37,167 nucleotides of DNA from a bacterium (GTDB lineage Bacteria > Babelota > Babeliae > Babelales > JABDEC01). Shown here one piece after another: positions 8,153-17,350 of this stretch. The notes beneath the pieces were generated by a model that was not told where the DNA came from, did not search any database, and saw nothing but the letters and a program-made list of their open reading frames with translations. The stretch lies in contig CANKEI010000003.1 of assembly GCA_947481115.1 (NCBI GenBank), positions 1 through 37,167 on the forward strand, in the 5' to 3' direction. Every line of letters begins with the position of its first letter. Within the stretch, counting starts at the first letter, position 1. A program made the translations under genes and the position numbers.

Positions 8153-8923
8153 GTGGATCGACACATTGTGCGTGAGAGTTTGAATGTTGATGTTTTTGAT
8201 AAACATAAGACATCTGGTTTAATGTTAAATTTAAATTACACACCTGCCAAATCTTGGTGGAGCGAAATTTCAACTGGCCTAGAGCATGAAAATTTAACTA
8301 CTACGGGTACTTTTGTAGCTAAGGCGTCGGCTACTGGCCTGGATGATATTATTATGCAGGCTGGGCACGATGTGTTTTTGTCTAATCGTACCCAATTTGT
8401 GCTTTATGCTTGTGGTGGCTTGCCAACTAAGCGCAAAGTCATTGAGGCTGAAAAATTTGATACATTAGTTGGCACTAGGTTTTTTAGTGCTGGGGCTGGA
8501 ACGGAATTATCGCATGATTTTATTGGTGCACCAGAAGAATCGTTGATCGGGATCTTTCAAGGACGGTTGATCCATTTTTTTAGCCGTGAATGGTGTCCTA
8601 TTCTGCCAGCAGGGGCAGATATACAGCCAGGTAATATGACAGATTTTTTACTATCTTTGCTATACCACAAATCACAAAACACTTATGAAAGTGGGTATAA
8701 TTTAACTATTTTTTCTAACCAAGCAATATGTTTGCGTCCTGGTTATATTGCTGGAGATGATATTTTTCGCAATAGTATTTTTTTTCACTTTAATCATAGC
8801 TGTAGCCATTTTCCTGCTACGGAGCATCCGGTAGTGGTTGGGTTCGGGATTGGTGGCAGTTGGGCCAAAACTGATCGTATTCGGATTTTTTCGGTTCGTG
8901 GTACTATCAATATGGCTTTCTAG
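8153..8923 (+). pseudogene. 5'-truncated outer-membrane beta-barrel protein fragment
   Basis: 256 codons from GTG 8153. The sequence shows amphipathic, aromatic-rich strands (SGLMLNLNYTP, FVLYACGGLP, YNLTIFSNQAIC) and ends GTINMAF with a terminal Phe, typical of outer-membrane barrels. There is no signal peptide and the start lies only about 20 bp beyond a family 1 half-copy. An SD-like GGAGAAG sits just upstream of the GTG, so translation is possible, but the product could not be exported by Sec. I read it as the 3' remainder of a larger barrel gene. Its last 24 bp are shared with the end of the PDDEXK gene at 7118-7141. Confidence 0.65.
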
Positions 8924-9079
8924 ATCCTATAGATTTGAGATCAAGGGGTTTTAATTAAGCGATTATAAATCAGCCATAGATAGCTTAAATAACACGTTTT
9001 AATCAAAATTCTTGAATTCTGGTTCCAGTTTAAGTTACCCTGATAGCAATAATTAAGTATCTATTAATGGGGTTTCTAT

Positions 9080-9088
9080 GGGGGGGGG
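9080..9088 (+). repeat. G9 homopolymer upstream of a small secreted-protein gene
   Basis: Nine consecutive G residues end 5 bp before ATG 9094. The run can act as an over-long Shine-Dalgarno. If slippage changes its length, it changes the spacing and the frame relative to two upstream ATGs (9067, 9078). Confidence 0.8.
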
Positions 9089-9093
9089 TTATT

Positions 9094-9372
9094 ATGAGCG
9101 CTAAGCGATTTAAAGGTTATTTTCTGGGTTTAATCTTACTCATAGGTGCAGCGAGTTTTAATCTGTCATATGGAGTACTTTGTAATTGGCGAGATAGTAA
9201 TTGTCGTTTAACAAACAATAATGGCAATAGTAAAATCTGCGATAGCATTCAGGATATTAAAGATATTGATGGCAAGCGGATTGCTACAGTAAGATATCCC
9301 TGTCGAGATCGTCACGAGGATGGTACTTTTAAATATTATTGTTGCTTTGATACAACTCAAGAACTCATGTAA
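9094..9372 (+). CDS. Small Cys-rich secreted protein of unknown function
   Basis: 92 aa from ATG 9094, chosen over the track's 9067 start because it gives a clean signal peptide (KRFKGYFLGLILLIGAASF) and lies just behind the G9 tract. Cleavage is likely around SYG-V. The mature part of roughly 65 residues has six cysteines, including an adjacent YYCCF pair near the C-terminus, suggesting disulphide bonds in the periplasm or outside the cell. No family is recognised. It stands alone, pointing toward the end of the oppositely transcribed T2SS gene run. Confidence 0.7.
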   Translation: MSAKRFKGYFLGLILLIGAASFNLSYGVLCNWRDSNCRLTNNNGNSKICDSIQDIKDIDGKRIATVRYPCRDRHEDGTFKYYCCFDTTQELM

Positions 9373-9399
9373 TTAAATGGTTAGTAATAAAATCAAGAT

Positions 9400-12063
9400 T
9401 TAGTGCTGCGATTGATGCACAAATTGATTGATTACTTTTAAGTTTTCATGACCAATCTTAGGGAAAAAGAAACGGGTAATTGGGTCACGCACATTGTCGA
9501 AAACCTGGCCATTTTCGATGGTCTCTTTGGCGGCTTGTCCTAATCTATTGCCAGTAAAGTCACCAATGCTGTTTTTGCGTGGATAAATTAATTTCGGTGC
9601 GATAAATACTACTAATGTGCGCTTAATATTGTCTTGGCTGCGATTTTTGAAAAAATTACCGATGATCGGGATTTTGGATAAAATTGGCGTTTCGGTTTGT
9701 GAATCAGTATCATCACGCCTGGTCAAACCACCTAGTACCAAAACATCATTATTCTTAATATTGGTATTAGTTGTGATTTCGCGATTATTAATTACGTTTC
9801 CAAGTGAACCTAATTCAGGATTAAAGTCTTGTACTTCTACTTTAATGCCAAGGTTAATATTAGAACCATCGGCACTTATATTAGGAAAAATGGTTGCTCT
9901 TAAACGTGCCCGATATTTTATATTTTTACGCACAAAAGTACCATTTTCTGGTACCACATCGCCCGCTCTTAATTTATTATCTTCCACAGATACCATGGCT
10001 TGTTTGTGATTCTGGGTGACTATGAACGGCTGTGATAAAATTTTATATGATTTCATTTTATTTAATAAGTCAAGCACATAGGCAATTCCATTGCCATCAT
10101 TAAAAGACATTACCGCAGCGCCATTTTGAATATAGTTAACTAACGAGTCTCCAAAGGGGTCAACACCAGTTAATAAATCAGCATCTAGGGCGCGACCCAT
10201 ATCAATTTTGCTGGTGGGAGGGATGGGAGTTGAAGGAGTAACTGGCGGGATATAATTTAAAATTGGCGCGCCGAGTTGTGCTGATTGCCAAGACAATTTT
10301 GGTGACATATTGTTTTGGTGTAGTCCCCGGGCTTGTGCAGCTAGGGATTGTAATTCATCTAGTTGTAGATCTGCAATAATTATCTCAAGAGCTACTTGTA
10401 ATTGCGGTTGGTCCATTTCCTCGATAATTTTTTCTAGGACTTTCCAATCATCGTGATAAGCCGAAACAATTAAATTGTTGCTATAACTATATGATTCTTG
10501 AAATTCAGCCCCAGGTTTTTCGTCTTTAAAAGTGTCGTTTTTTTTGCCACCACTTTCTTTTTTAACTTGTGGGGCACTAACAGACTCTTCAGATAGCACA
10601 ATCACATCTTTAAAACTATCTGTAGGATTATTAGTACCGGCGGTAGGACTACTAGTTTGTTGGTTGCGTTTACCACGGACTAAATTTTGTAAGACTGGGG
10701 CGAAGTTTTTGGCATCTAAGTATTGCAGTGGCTTGATATGAATAATTGAGCGACCGGAGTCTACAGATTGATCTAAATTTTCGACAATTAAATCTTTTAG
10801 TTTTCGGACAGAAGCGGCGTCGCCCATTAAAACCAGCGAGTTAGTGCGACCAACTGAGATAGCTCGCACGTTTTGTAAATACTTAGTACCAGATTTTTTA
10901 TTGCCAGCTGGCTTATAACCATAACCCAGGTTATCGTCAGATTGCTCTTTAAGTAATTCTTCGATCATCTTTTCGATCCGATAAGCATCGGTGTGATTTA
11001 AAGCTAGGATCGCGACCGTTTCTTTAAAGCCAGAGTTATCTAGCCATTGTACAATTTCCAGGGCTTGGCGTAAACAGTTTGCCCGGTTAGCTAAAATTAA
11101 ACTATTAGTTGGTGGATCAAATTGGATGGTAATTTCTTGGCCACTAGTGCTAGCACTAGGTGCTGCTGGGGCATAGGGATTAGCACCATAATTATCGCTA
11201 GTGCTGGCGCCAGCACTGACACCGCCAGGTAAGATCGAACTTAAGATCCCGCCGAGTTCTTTTTGTGCTTCTTGATCGTTAGTTAAATTAATATTCTTAA
11301 AATAATAAATATATCTAATGGGTTCGTCGTTATTGGGTAATTTATCAAAATCAGTATCGATGTATAATTTTAAATTTTTACCAACAAATTTGCGATTACG
11401 TACTACTTCATAAAAATGTTCATTCGGAACTAAGCTATAACCGGCAATTTCTAAGAAATTTAGCGCTAAGTTCCAGGCACTGTGAATGCTTAATTTTTTA
11501 TTATGCGTATAAGTAATCTTAGTTTTAATAGTATCTGGTGCTTGCGGAAATAAAATATTAGTCTTTTTGCCAGTAGCACTAGTTTTAAGTTCAGCTAACT
11601 TATTAATAATATCGACTAGATCTTCGTTTTCGTAATCAAAAAGTACGAGATCTTTAGCTTTAATTTTTTTGCTGGTAATAGTAGCTGGAGCAGTATAGAG
11701 ATTAGTGTTAGTTGTAACTAGTATCATTAGACATAATTTTGAAATTATGGTTCGATACGTCCCGATGGGGCATCCACCACGAACGGGCCAAAAAGTATTC
11801 TTTTTAGCTAGGTTCAGTAACCAATCTTCCACCACATTCCTCGACTGCGCTACGCTTCGCTCGGGACGAGCGGGATAAAACTTTTGTGATAATTTTATTC
11901 GAGAAAAATTTATTAATTCTAAAATATTTATTGTTAGACTTTTTCCGTAATTCACAGTCTGATCTCGCAACATCCCCCCCTCGACTGACGCTCGGGGTGA
12001 GCGGGGTTCGGGACGAGCGTGATAAAGTCTTTTTGATAAAGAGTCCAACTCGAGTTTTACCAT
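9400..12063 (-). CDS. gspD: Second T2SS secretin (GspD paralogue) with repeat-interrupted N-terminus
   Basis: An outer-membrane channel protein of the secretin family, 887 codons from ATG 12063 or 775 from ATG 11727. N0/N1-type modules are followed by KNINLTNDQEAQ... and repeated N-domains (VVRNRKF, IHIKPLQYLDAKNFAPVLQN), then the secretin core. The signature VLVLGGLTRRDDTDSQTETP and ILSKIPIIGNFFKNRS is unmistakable. A C-terminal motif (DPITRFFF) is shared with the other secretin in the operon. Residues ~14-107 come from three repeat fragments (family 1 half, a TCCCGAGCG-type piece, family 2). Beyond them lies a hydrophobic stretch (IISKLCLMILVTT) that looks like the interrupted signal peptide. 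The frame is open throughout, so either a long N-extension is made or translation starts at 11727. It begins 22 bp after gspM. Confidence 0.9.
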   Translation of the reverse strand: MVKLELDSLSKRLYHARPEPRSPRASVEGGMLRDQTVNYGKSLTINILELINFSRIKLSQKFYPARPERSVAQSRNVVEDWLLNLAKKNTFWPVRGGCPIGTYRTIISKLCLMILVTTNTNLYTAPATITSKKIKAKDLVLFDYENEDLVDIINKLAELKTSATGKKTNILFPQAPDTIKTKITYTHNKKLSIHSAWNLALNFLEIAGYSLVPNEHFYEVVRNRKFVGKNLKLYIDTDFDKLPNNDEPIRYIYYFKNINLTNDQEAQKELGGILSSILPGGVSAGASTSDNYGANPYAPAAPSASTSGQEITIQFDPPTNSLILANRANCLRQALEIVQWLDNSGFKETVAILALNHTDAYRIEKMIEELLKEQSDDNLGYGYKPAGNKKSGTKYLQNVRAISVGRTNSLVLMGDAASVRKLKDLIVENLDQSVDSGRSIIHIKPLQYLDAKNFAPVLQNLVRGKRNQQTSSPTAGTNNPTDSFKDVIVLSEESVSAPQVKKESGGKKNDTFKDEKPGAEFQESYSYSNNLIVSAYHDDWKVLEKIIEEMDQPQLQVALEIIIADLQLDELQSLAAQARGLHQNNMSPKLSWQSAQLGAPILNYIPPVTPSTPIPPTSKIDMGRALDADLLTGVDPFGDSLVNYIQNGAAVMSFNDGNGIAYVLDLLNKMKSYKILSQPFIVTQNHKQAMVSVEDNKLRAGDVVPENGTFVRKNIKYRARLRATIFPNISADGSNINLGIKVEVQDFNPELGSLGNVINNREITTNTNIKNNDVLVLGGLTRRDDTDSQTETPILSKIPIIGNFFKNRSQDNIKRTLVVFIAPKLIYPRKNSIGDFTGNRLGQAAKETIENGQVFDNVRDPITRFFFPKIGHENLKVINQFVHQSQH
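11747..11797 (-). repeat. Family 2 repeat fragment in the second gspD 5' region
   Basis: On the + strand ATGGTTCGATACG followed by CATCCACCACGAACGGGCC. It matches the left arm of the palindromic element at 31729 and the piece in atpD. In the ORF frame it encodes WPVRGGCPIGTYRT. Confidence 0.75.
11830..11880. repeat. GC-rich repeat fragment (CTCGACTGCGCTACGC type)
   Basis: TCCTCGACTGCGCTACGC joined to CTCGGGACGAGCGGG, a relative of the fragments at 4740-4905. It lies between the family 1 and family 2 pieces in the 5' part of the second gspD ORF and is in frame (YPARPERSVAQSRNVVED). Confidence 0.65.
11929..12031 (+). repeat. Family 1 repeat element, left-half copy D
   Basis: Starts with the terminal repeat (TTAGACTTTTTCCGTAATTC) and runs through CCCTCGACTGACGCTCGG to GGGACGAGCG, where similarity to the full element ends. 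It is in frame with the second gspD ORF, encoding ARPEPRSPRASVEGG on the minus strand. Confidence 0.8.
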
Positions 12064-12084
12064 TTCAGTTCTCTATTTTTAATT

Positions 12085-12672
12085 TTAACCAGCCTGGTTA
12101 ATTTCAGTATGATTCTTAAGCGTCGCAATTGTTAATAACAAACTAACAGTTGGTGGAGTGTCTGGGTTAGATTCTAACTCTAAATTCTTAATATACACGC
12201 GTTTATTTTTTTCTAGCTCTTCTAGTAATTGTGTGACTTGCCACATATTTAGATCATCTAGTTTAATTTCTAAGATTAACTCTGAATAGCCCTTACTTTT
12301 TAACATGGCGGGCTCATTAGTAGTTAAGCGCGGCTTTTCTTGTAGTTTATTAGTTAAATTTAACTGCTCTGCAATGGTTTCAAAATAGTGCATAATTAAA
12401 AAGTTTTTGTCTTGCTGAATTAATTCATCGACCAAATTTTGTTGTTCACGAATAGTAAGCTCTTTACTGAGTAATTCTTGTACTTGAACACGCTTAGTAT
12501 TTAAAGTTCTAATATTTTTAATCATAGCTGCGGTGCGATAATTATAATAAAAAATTAAGCCACCGCAGAGTACCGAAAACGTACCTATGTAAACTAAAAT
12601 ATAGTTTCTAAACATGCTGCTATTTTGAGTAGCTAAAAAACTTTCAATGCGGGCGAGTAAGCGGTTAATCAT
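12085..12672 (-). CDS. gspM: T2SS inner-membrane protein, GspM/PilO-like
   Basis: 195 aa with one N-terminal transmembrane helix (YILVYIGTFSVLCGGLIFYY, about residues 24-45), then a coiled-coil-like segment (IRTLNTKRVQVQELLSKEL). A small alpha/beta domain at the C-terminus has the ferredoxin-like pattern of GspM/PilO (SELILEIKLDDLNMWQVTQL, RVYIKNLELE). It would pair with GspL to couple the cytoplasmic ATPase to the pseudopilus. Sequence similarity in this family is always weak, so the call rests on topology, size and position. Its start overlaps the gspL stop by 4 bp (ATGA). Confidence 0.75.
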   Translation of the reverse strand: MINRLLARIESFLATQNSSMFRNYILVYIGTFSVLCGGLIFYYNYRTAAMIKNIRTLNTKRVQVQELLSKELTIREQQNLVDELIQQDKNFLIMHYFETIAEQLNLTNKLQEKPRLTTNEPAMLKSKGYSELILEIKLDDLNMWQVTQLLEELEKNKRVYIKNLELESNPDTPPTVSLLLTIATLKNHTEINQAG

Positions 12673-14450
12673 AGTAATTGCTCCCCATTCTTAAGATTTA
12701 AGATAATCTCAAAATCGATATCTTGTGGTTCTTTAGATAATTCAAATAAGTTTGAATTTCTTAATTCAAAAGTTAGTTTATTGAGGGCCGCATAGTCTGC
12801 TTTTTGGCCCTGACCAGTGGTAATTTTACCTTGGAGTGTCATTTGGGTGTCTGCAATAGTTAGTAATTCTAGTTTTAGACCAAGTTCTTCAGGCTTAATA
12901 ATTTTACTTAACTCTTGTAGATATTCTAAGATTGAAACCCGAGTTTGCCGAGAGAAAGCAAACCAAATTTTAGACTCATGTTCGATTTTGCCTTCGGCAG
13001 ATCTAATAGCTAGCGGCAAAGTTTTCTTTTCTTTAGCATTTAAATTAAAGGTTTTGCTCAGACGATTAAGCGTTTCTAGTTCAGCTTTCTGTAATTTGCC
13101 ATCTAAGTTGCTAAGTTCCCAAAAAATATGGCCACTAATTGCACCCAAGATGATTAAGCTAAAGATTAAGCCAACTGCGATTTGATGCTTTAATAATCCG
13201 CTACTGGTGCGCCCATATTCTAAATTACTATGATCCTGGACAATGCTATTATACGCCCCCGCGATGGGACCATAATCGCTGGAGCTCAATTTGAGATTTG
13301 TTTTAAAAACTTTATTGTCTAATAATTTAGTTAGTTCTAAATTATAACACTTGATTTTGAAAGTTTGATTAATTAACTCTGATAGACCTGCAATAACTTG
13401 TTCGCTTTGTAACAATATAATTTGTTTGAGCTCAAGTTTGGCGTCAGAATTAATACCTGGGTGCTGGGCTTGTAGATTAACAGCAAAAGATTCTAACGTA
13501 GCTGAGATTAAATTAAAATATTCGCCCAAGACCGCTTTTAGCTGAGTGGTATGCGATTGATCAATCGCATGCGATAAATTAACGCGATTAATTAGTTCTA
13601 ATGCTTCGGGATAGCTAATTTTAGCCCGTTGCGAGAATTGCCGAGCTAGGTAATTAAATCCGCGTGGGATCACGCGCGAAAGCTGCAACTTGTTTTGATC
13701 TAAATAAATTATGGTAGTTGTGCTATCACCTAAATTCAAAACAATCTGCGCAGTTTGCTTTTTGCTTGTATTGGTCAGACTAACTTGATCGAAACTAGAT
13801 TTGTTTGCTGGTGTACTAGCTGGGGCAGTATTAACTTGATTGTGTGTCTGGCTGTGTGCCTGGTTATATGTTTGATTATATGATGTATGATAATCTGGAA
13901 TCTTTTGAAACAGCGCATAACTATCAAATAGCTCTACAGTAAATTGGTCAACACCTTTGAGGCCAGCTTTTTTAAATAAATCTTGGTAATACTCTAAATC
14001 TTTTTTCTGAACAATCGCTGCTAGTATTTGTGAGCTTTTTTTGCTTAAATCTTGACTGGTAATAATAAAACTAACGACGGCTTTATCGATTGCAAATGGT
14101 AGGTTAGCTTCAACTTCAAATTTAAGCACCTGATTGATTTTTTGCGCATCTAAGAATGGTAACTCAAGTTCTTTAAAGATCGTGTGCGTGCTGGGCACGG
14201 TAAAAGTAATTAAGCTAGATTTGTTTTTTTTGATAATTTTTTTAATAGCAGCTGAGACTAATTGTTCATAAGTTAAGCCAGAATCAAATTCCAGCTCTTC
14301 ACGATAAATTTCTTGAATCGTTACAGTGTTGCCCGCAGCTAAAATTTGACAAGCAGTGACATGATTACGATTGAGCGAAAAGCTTAAAATTTTTTGTGAA
14401 ATCAAATAGTAGTTGTTAATTACATTCGGAATAAACAGGTTTTGGATCAT
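12669..14450 (-). CDS. gspL: T2SS assembly platform protein GspL (PilM-PilN fusion-like)
   Basis: 593 aa. The N-terminal ~370 residues have the actin-like PilM/GspL cytoplasmic fold: LELPFLDAQKINQVLKFEVE is the typical PilM block, VLNLGDSTTTIIYL resembles the phosphate loop, and RGFNYLARQFSQRAKISYPE the following helix. A low-complexity T/N/Q linker (residues ~195-225) interrupts the fold. A single transmembrane helix (VGLIFSLIILGAISGHIFW, about 420-440) is followed by a coiled coil and a periplasmic PilN-like domain. This is the GspL arrangement, anchoring the GspE ATPase. The start overlaps the gspD stop by 4 bp and the stop overlaps gspM by 4 bp, so the three are translationally coupled. 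Confidence 0.85.
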   Translation of the reverse strand: MIQNLFIPNVINNYYLISQKILSFSLNRNHVTACQILAAGNTVTIQEIYREELEFDSGLTYEQLVSAAIKKIIKKNKSSLITFTVPSTHTIFKELELPFLDAQKINQVLKFEVEANLPFAIDKAVVSFIITSQDLSKKSSQILAAIVQKKDLEYYQDLFKKAGLKGVDQFTVELFDSYALFQKIPDYHTSYNQTYNQAHSQTHNQVNTAPASTPANKSSFDQVSLTNTSKKQTAQIVLNLGDSTTTIIYLDQNKLQLSRVIPRGFNYLARQFSQRAKISYPEALELINRVNLSHAIDQSHTTQLKAVLGEYFNLISATLESFAVNLQAQHPGINSDAKLELKQIILLQSEQVIAGLSELINQTFKIKCYNLELTKLLDNKVFKTNLKLSSSDYGPIAGAYNSIVQDHSNLEYGRTSSGLLKHQIAVGLIFSLIILGAISGHIFWELSNLDGKLQKAELETLNRLSKTFNLNAKEKKTLPLAIRSAEGKIEHESKIWFAFSRQTRVSILEYLQELSKIIKPEELGLKLELLTIADTQMTLQGKITTGQGQKADYAALNKLTFELRNSNLFELSKEPQDIDFEIILNLKNGEQLL

Positions 14451-17350
14451 GTGTTAAGCTCCTGGTCTAACTCCTGAGCTGTTTTTTTAGAATTTTGCTT
14501 GCCACTACTATTACTATTATTATCTTCTTGTTCACTATAATGGCTAGGAACACTTGCGAGTAGGGCTGATTTGCGACGTGGTAATACGGTTGTAGATGTA
14601 TCGGCTAGTTGTGCGGTTGATGTACCAACTGGTGCTAAACACATAGCGCCTGGTGTACCTTGGCGGCGATCGACAAACTTTTGTACTTCATCAGTTTCTT
14701 CGTGGCGATAATCTTTAAAGAACCATTTTACAATTGGATCACGACTCTTTGTTTTAGAATTTATTTCACCGAGTGCTTGTTGTAAATCTTCAGATTTGCT
14801 TAGTGTATAACTGCATGTTTGATCTTGGTCATTAGTGATAATTCTGGGCGTAATAAAGATTAATAGCGTGTCTTTAATATTTTCAGAAGTGCGATTTCTA
14901 AATAAGTTACCGATAATGGGAATTTTACTTAAAATTGGTACATTAGTTTCAGTGTTAGTAGTTGTGCGTTTAATTAAACCGCCCAATGCTAATACTTCAC
15001 CGTTGGCTACATTAGTACAAGTTTGCACCTCTTTAATTGATGTATTACCAGAATCTATATTGTCTGGATCATCACCTTTAACTGAGAAATTTTCAATTTT
15101 TATAGCTACTTCTAAATTGATTAAACCATCACTATTAATTTGAGGAATAATATTTAGCTCTAAGTTGGCCGACATTTCTTGAATGGCATTTAAGGTATTT
15201 CCAGTTGCTACTACAGTACCAGATGAAACGCGTCGAGTTTGTCCAACTACCACGCGGGCGGGATATTTATTAGTAGTGATCACAAATGGTGAAGCAATTA
15301 CATTGGTACGCGTATATCTATTTAAAACCCCAATCATAGCCCAGGCGCTATTTTTACCTAGTGAAATCAAGGTGGAGCCGGCCGTACTAGTTTGCGCCAA
15401 GGTTAATAAATTACCAATTAAGCTGCCAGTGGTCGGATCAGTGACTACTGCGCCGCCGTTAGTGGGATTGTTAAACCAACCACTTGTAGCAGCGTTCACA
15501 TTGCGATTTTGAGCACTGTTGATTTGAGAGTACAAACCTTTGAGGTCATCAGTTTGCAATGTCACAATAATTGCTTCGATAGCTACCTGGGGTTGTTTTT
15601 TATCCAGCTGTTTAATCACATCTAGGACTAATTTATAATCTTCTGGTTCGCCGCGAATGACTAAATTATTACCTTGAACTTCGGGTTCAAAATGTAAATT
15701 ACCAAATAAGCGATCTTGGCCATGCAACCGCGCTTGACCGGCACCTAAGTTAGCACCAGCTACGCCTGGTGTGGCGTTAGCACCAAATTGGGTCACTTGA
15801 TTTAATAGTTCCGCCATCTGTTTAGCTGGGGTATGATTTAGTGGCACCACCCAAAAATTGGTGCGTCGTCTTTGCAGATCAGTGTCAAACTCCTGCACAA
15901 TTTGTTCAACTGTAGCAATTGCTGTGCGAGAACCTAAAATCAAAAGTGTATTAGAGCGTGATTCTACGATTACGCGTGCTTCTTTGAGTGACGAACTGAG
16001 CTTATTACTTTTAGCAAATGGACTTTGATAACCATATTTATCAGCGCTAGTATCTTTGCCGCCTGCTAGTTTTTTAATTAAATCAGCAATTTCAGCTGCA
16101 TCGGCTTGCTTAAGTTTAATAATCGAGAGCATCTCGGGGGTATTAGCGCCGTCGAGTTCACGCACAATCTCCATCAGTGACTTAATATTATAAGCCGTGT
16201 CAGTGAAAATTAGCGCGCGTAGATTTGCGAAGCTGCTAATTTTAGCGTTCTTACTTTTGATTTTATCCAGCACTTCGAGCATTTGCGCGGGCGTGCTATT
16301 TTTTAAGAAATAAATATATCTAATTACACCACTCTCAGTGATTTTATTCGCATCGACATTAATAAATACGGGTACTACTTCTTGCATAGCTGTACCCAAT
16401 GCTGTAATACGGTAAATTGGTTCACTGACACCAGTGACACGCACGCGGGCATACCCAGCTACTTTTAAGAACTGGTCAGTTAGGTGCCATAATTCACTTT
16501 TAGTTAATGGTTGATTAGTTGCAAATGAGATCTTGCTATTTTCTAGGCCAGTTTTACTAGTAGAATTACTATTGCCTGCGCCAGTACTAGCACCATCTTC
16601 TTTGGGGCTATTGCTATAAGCATCTGGTTCTTTAGTGTCTTTAGATTTAGGTTCTTTAGTTGGCTTAATATCTTCATCGAAAACAAAACTGATTTTAAAG
16701 ATTAGTTCTACTTTTTTGAGAAAATTTAACAAACTAGCGTTCTCAAAATTTAATGAGATGTCAGCGCTAAATGGGGTATCTTGATTTAGATCTAAGTCTG
16801 AACTTAATTCCGGTCCGGTATTATTTGGGTTAATAGAATTATTATTAATAGCCAGACTATTTTTGGTGTCAAGTGTCTTAGTATCATGCGAATCTAGTAG
16901 TTTTGGTTTAGTTTTAGCGCGCGAGTTACTATTATTATTATCAACTAAGTTTTTACGAGCATGATTGTAGGGATTATTTTTAGCAGCCTGTGCGTCTAGT
17001 CCCACTAATTCTTCGGGCGTAGCTGGAAAATTAAACTCTTGAAAATCTGGTGTATTTTTAGTTGGTTTTAAAATCGGTGCTAAATCTAAATCTATATTGC
17101 GAGTGTTAGTTGCAAACTTTGTTCCAGAGACTATTGCTGAGTTAGTTTTATTTATCTCACCAGGGTTATTATTTGCACCAGCTTGTTCAGACACATTAGT
17201 ATCAGCAGTCTGGGCAACTGGCCTAGTTTTTTTAATACGCGCTGTAAGTGTATTGGTACTAATTAAAGTTAATAGTAGTAATAATACCAATAATACGTTC
17301 GTGGTGAGTTTTTTCGACTTCAGAAGAAAGAGTATCGAACCATTATGCAT
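14447..17350 (-). CDS. gspD: T2SS outer-membrane secretin GspD
   Basis: 967 aa from ATG 17350, chosen because GGGAGG sits 5 bp upstream; the track's GTG at 17356 has no room for a ribosome site. A signal peptide (VLLVLLLLLTLISTNTLTA) is followed by a long N/S/K-rich linker to about residue 190. Then come the N0 domain (DISLNFENASLLNFLKKVEL), N1-N3 repeats (IRYIYFLKNSTPAQMLEVLDKI, FWVVPLNHTPAKQMAELLNQ, EDYKLVLDVIKQLDKKQPQV) and the secretin core ending VPILSKIPIIGNLFRNRTSE. It forms the multimeric exit gate. A charged, Ser/Thr-rich C-terminal tail follows a DPIVKWFF motif shared with the second secretin. It overlaps gspC by 8 bp and gspL by 4 bp. Confidence 0.95.
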   Translation of the reverse strand: MHNGSILFLLKSKKLTTNVLLVLLLLLTLISTNTLTARIKKTRPVAQTADTNVSEQAGANNNPGEINKTNSAIVSGTKFATNTRNIDLDLAPILKPTKNTPDFQEFNFPATPEELVGLDAQAAKNNPYNHARKNLVDNNNSNSRAKTKPKLLDSHDTKTLDTKNSLAINNNSINPNNTGPELSSDLDLNQDTPFSADISLNFENASLLNFLKKVELIFKISFVFDEDIKPTKEPKSKDTKEPDAYSNSPKEDGASTGAGNSNSTSKTGLENSKISFATNQPLTKSELWHLTDQFLKVAGYARVRVTGVSEPIYRITALGTAMQEVVPVFINVDANKITESGVIRYIYFLKNSTPAQMLEVLDKIKSKNAKISSFANLRALIFTDTAYNIKSLMEIVRELDGANTPEMLSIIKLKQADAAEIADLIKKLAGGKDTSADKYGYQSPFAKSNKLSSSLKEARVIVESRSNTLLILGSRTAIATVEQIVQEFDTDLQRRRTNFWVVPLNHTPAKQMAELLNQVTQFGANATPGVAGANLGAGQARLHGQDRLFGNLHFEPEVQGNNLVIRGEPEDYKLVLDVIKQLDKKQPQVAIEAIIVTLQTDDLKGLYSQINSAQNRNVNAATSGWFNNPTNGGAVVTDPTTGSLIGNLLTLAQTSTAGSTLISLGKNSAWAMIGVLNRYTRTNVIASPFVITTNKYPARVVVGQTRRVSSGTVVATGNTLNAIQEMSANLELNIIPQINSDGLINLEVAIKIENFSVKGDDPDNIDSGNTSIKEVQTCTNVANGEVLALGGLIKRTTTNTETNVPILSKIPIIGNLFRNRTSENIKDTLLIFITPRIITNDQDQTCSYTLSKSEDLQQALGEINSKTKSRDPIVKWFFKDYRHEETDEVQKFVDRRQGTPGAMCLAPVGTSTAQLADTSTTVLPRRKSALLASVPSHYSEQEDNNSNSSGKQNSKKTAQELDQELNT

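Noticed and set aside
12669-14450. Reading the locus as a type IV pilus pilMNOPQ operon
   Set aside because: PilM and PilN regions are fused as in GspL, and a GspC with homology region and PDZ domain is present, which points to a T2SS.
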